In this document: piece after piece, positions 62,789 to 64,000 of the stretch
How positions within the stretch are numbered: the stretch's first letter is position 1
Layout of the letters: the number at the start of each line of letters is the position of its first letter
Source: Acetobacter lovaniensis
Lineage (GTDB): Bacteria > Pseudomonadota > Alphaproteobacteria > Acetobacterales > Acetobacteraceae
Direction: 5' to 3'
Assembly (NCBI RefSeq): GCF_014207635.1
Contig: NZ_JACHIE010000007.1
Location: 1 to 64,000 of the forward strand
DNA: 64,000 bases
Notes under the pieces: model-generated
Told to the model about the DNA's origin: nothing
What the model saw: the letters and a program-made list of their open reading frames with translations, nothing else
The model's database searches: none
Program-made: the position numbers and the translations under genes

Positions 62789-62948
62789 GTCCTACCTGAA
62801 AACCAGAGAATGGTTAATCGATACCTTCAATTGTTCTTATATAAAATATTCATTGGATTAAATGAAAAAGGCGGGTCATACATACCTGCACCGCCTGACC
62901 CAGCCTGAAGCAGGGTCAGGCACTGTGCCAGAAACAAGGAGCAAACAT
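62789..62948. promoter_or_regulatory. oxyR-ahpC divergent promoter region
   Basis: An AT-rich 160-bp gap (TATATAAAATATTCATT near 62840) between divergent oxyR and ahpC. An OxyR site is expected here from gene order; I cannot point to a clear four-block match. Confidence 0.5.
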
Positions 62949-63491
62949 ATGCTGACCGTTGGCGATAAGTTTCCCAGCTTTGATCTGACCGCCGTTCCGG
63001 GTGGGCCGGAAGGCCTGAAGGGCGAATTCGTTCAGATTTCCGACAAATCCGATGCCGGTAAGTGGAAAGTGGTGTTCTTCTGGCCGAAGGACTTCACCTT
63101 TGTCTGCCCGACCGAAATCGTGGCTTTTGGCAAGATGTCCAAGGACTTCGCAGACCGTGATGCGGTTGTGTATGGCGTGTCCATCGACAGCGAGTTCGTG
63201 CATCTCAACTGGCGCCTGCACCACGCTGACCTGAAGGATCTGCCGATCCCGATGCTGGCTGACATCAAGCGCGAACTGACCGAAGGCACGGGCGTGATGG
63301 CAAAGGACGCTGGCGTTGCCCTGCGTGCCACCTTCATTGTCGACCCGCACGGCGTGATCCGTCATGTGTCCGTCAACGACCTGTCCGTTGGTCGTAACCC
63401 GCAGGAAATCCTGCGTATCCTTGACGGTCTGCAGAGCGATGAGCTGTGTCCGTGCAACTGGAAAAAGGGCGAAGACTTTATCAAAGTCTGA
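62949..63491 (+). CDS. ahpC: AhpC-type peroxiredoxin
   Basis: A 180-residue peroxiredoxin. The peroxidatic Cys53 is in DFTFVCPTE, and further cysteines in LCPCNW near the C-terminus fit the AhpC type that is recycled through AhpD. AAGGAG lies eight bases before the ATG; the longer frame has no signal. It reduces hydrogen and organic peroxides in the cytoplasm. Confidence 0.95.
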   Translation: MLTVGDKFPSFDLTAVPGGPEGLKGEFVQISDKSDAGKWKVVFFWPKDFTFVCPTEIVAFGKMSKDFADRDAVVYGVSIDSEFVHLNWRLHHADLKDLPIPMLADIKRELTEGTGVMAKDAGVALRATFIVDPHGVIRHVSVNDLSVGRNPQEILRILDGLQSDELCPCNWKKGEDFIKV

Positions 63492-63691
63492 GTCTGACGC
63501 ACGACCCGGTTCGCGTTTGCGGGCCGGGAGTGGTTGCGGTGGCATACCTGCGTATTCTGCCGCACCCGCTCACTCTTCTGTCGGGGCTTTCTGGCCCGCT
63601 TCCAGCCGTTTTCAGGCTGTGCCTTGTGCTCCAGGTTCCATGTATTGGTCTGGCACAGATTTTTCCAAAATAAATCATGACGGAAAAAGCC

Positions 63692-64000
63692 ATGTCTATA
63701 GATGCACTCAAAGACCGTATTCCCGATTACGCCAAGGATCTGCGCCTGAATCTGGGGTCACTGGCGAGCGATATTACCCTGACCCCGCAGCAGCTTGGCG
63801 GCACGTTCATTGCCTCCGCCCTTGCCGCGCGGAATGATGATGTGACGCGTGAAATTGTGGCCCAGTTCCGCGATACGCTGTCCGAGCAGGCATTGGCTGC
63901 CGCGCAGTCTGCCAACGCCATTATGGGCATGAACAATATTTACTACCGCTTTGTGCATATGGCGGGTGGCGAATACACCAAGATGCCAGCACAGCTACGC
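63692..64000 (+). CDS. ahpD: AhpD alkylhydroperoxidase (partial)
   Basis: The first 103 residues, cut by the window end. The start [24 protein letters not shown] matches AhpD, and the frame follows ahpC by 200 bp. GGAAAA precedes the chosen ATG; an in-frame ATG lies five codons upstream. AhpD reduces AhpC using a CxxC disulphide that lies beyond the window. Confidence 0.9.
   Translation, partial: MSIDALKDRIPDYAKDLRLNLGSLASDITLTPQQLGGTFIASALAARNDDVTREIVAQFRDTLSEQALAAAQSANAIMGMNNIYYRFVHMAGGEYTKMPAQLR

Overview
The window reads as an alphaproteobacterial acetic-acid-bacterium chromosome (family Acetobacteraceae, probably Acetobacter or a close relative; inferred from protein style and the hopanoid locus, not from a marker gene search). 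About 44 kb of accessory DNA sits on the left and about 20 kb of ordinary chromosome on the right. The hinge is a complete tRNA-Leu(UAA) gene on the minus strand at 43865-43950.

Left element (1 to about 24645): a plasmid-like integrated element. It carries a Rep-like gene behind an inverted repeat, a ParA-type ATPase with two small partners, a MobF relaxase-helicase, a minus-strand run of six unrecognised genes (7582-12036, three or four of them for membrane or exported proteins), and a serine recombinase followed by two tightly coupled genes. The second coupled gene is split by a 1197-bp IS3-family element with a 4-bp target duplication. Cargo follows: an alpha/beta hydrolase, a LysR regulator, an SDR, small exported proteins, a PsiE-like protein, a small heat-shock protein and a DnaQ-like exonuclease. 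The element ends with a striking phased array of eight palindromes and a tyrosine recombinase.

Middle element (about 24646 to 43889): a second island with a related tyrosine recombinase. It carries a HEPN/MNT toxin-antitoxin pair, a MobC/relaxase pair with an oriT-like region, a full arsenic operon (arsR-C-B-H-O) with a VIT/CCC1-type transporter, a cytochrome b561, an Old Yellow Enzyme, and a type I restriction system with a YgjP-like metalloprotein and an extra half-size HsdS-like protein. A 26-bp piece of the tRNA-Leu 3' end recurs at 24620-24645, between the two elements. This indicates two islands stacked at the same tRNA gene. Both integrase genes start next to the same palindrome, TTCCCATTATGGGAA.

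Right part (44016-64000): chromosome. It holds a minus-strand operon with a degenerate ABC transporter (an ATPase lacking every catalytic motif residue, a Tat-type binding protein and a half-length permease) followed by a YkgJ-type cysteine-cluster protein and a YgjP-like metalloprotein. Next come two small membrane proteins and a MarR/DUF1656/HlyD/outer-membrane efflux operon without its usual FUSC pump. The hopanoid genes hpnG, hpnE, hpnD, hpnC, hpnB, hpnA and divergent hpnL follow, with no squalene-hopene cyclase between hpnE and hpnG. The window closes with a prephenate dehydrogenase, a TPR protein with a hexanucleotide repeat, rpmJ, and oxyR divergent from ahpC-ahpD.
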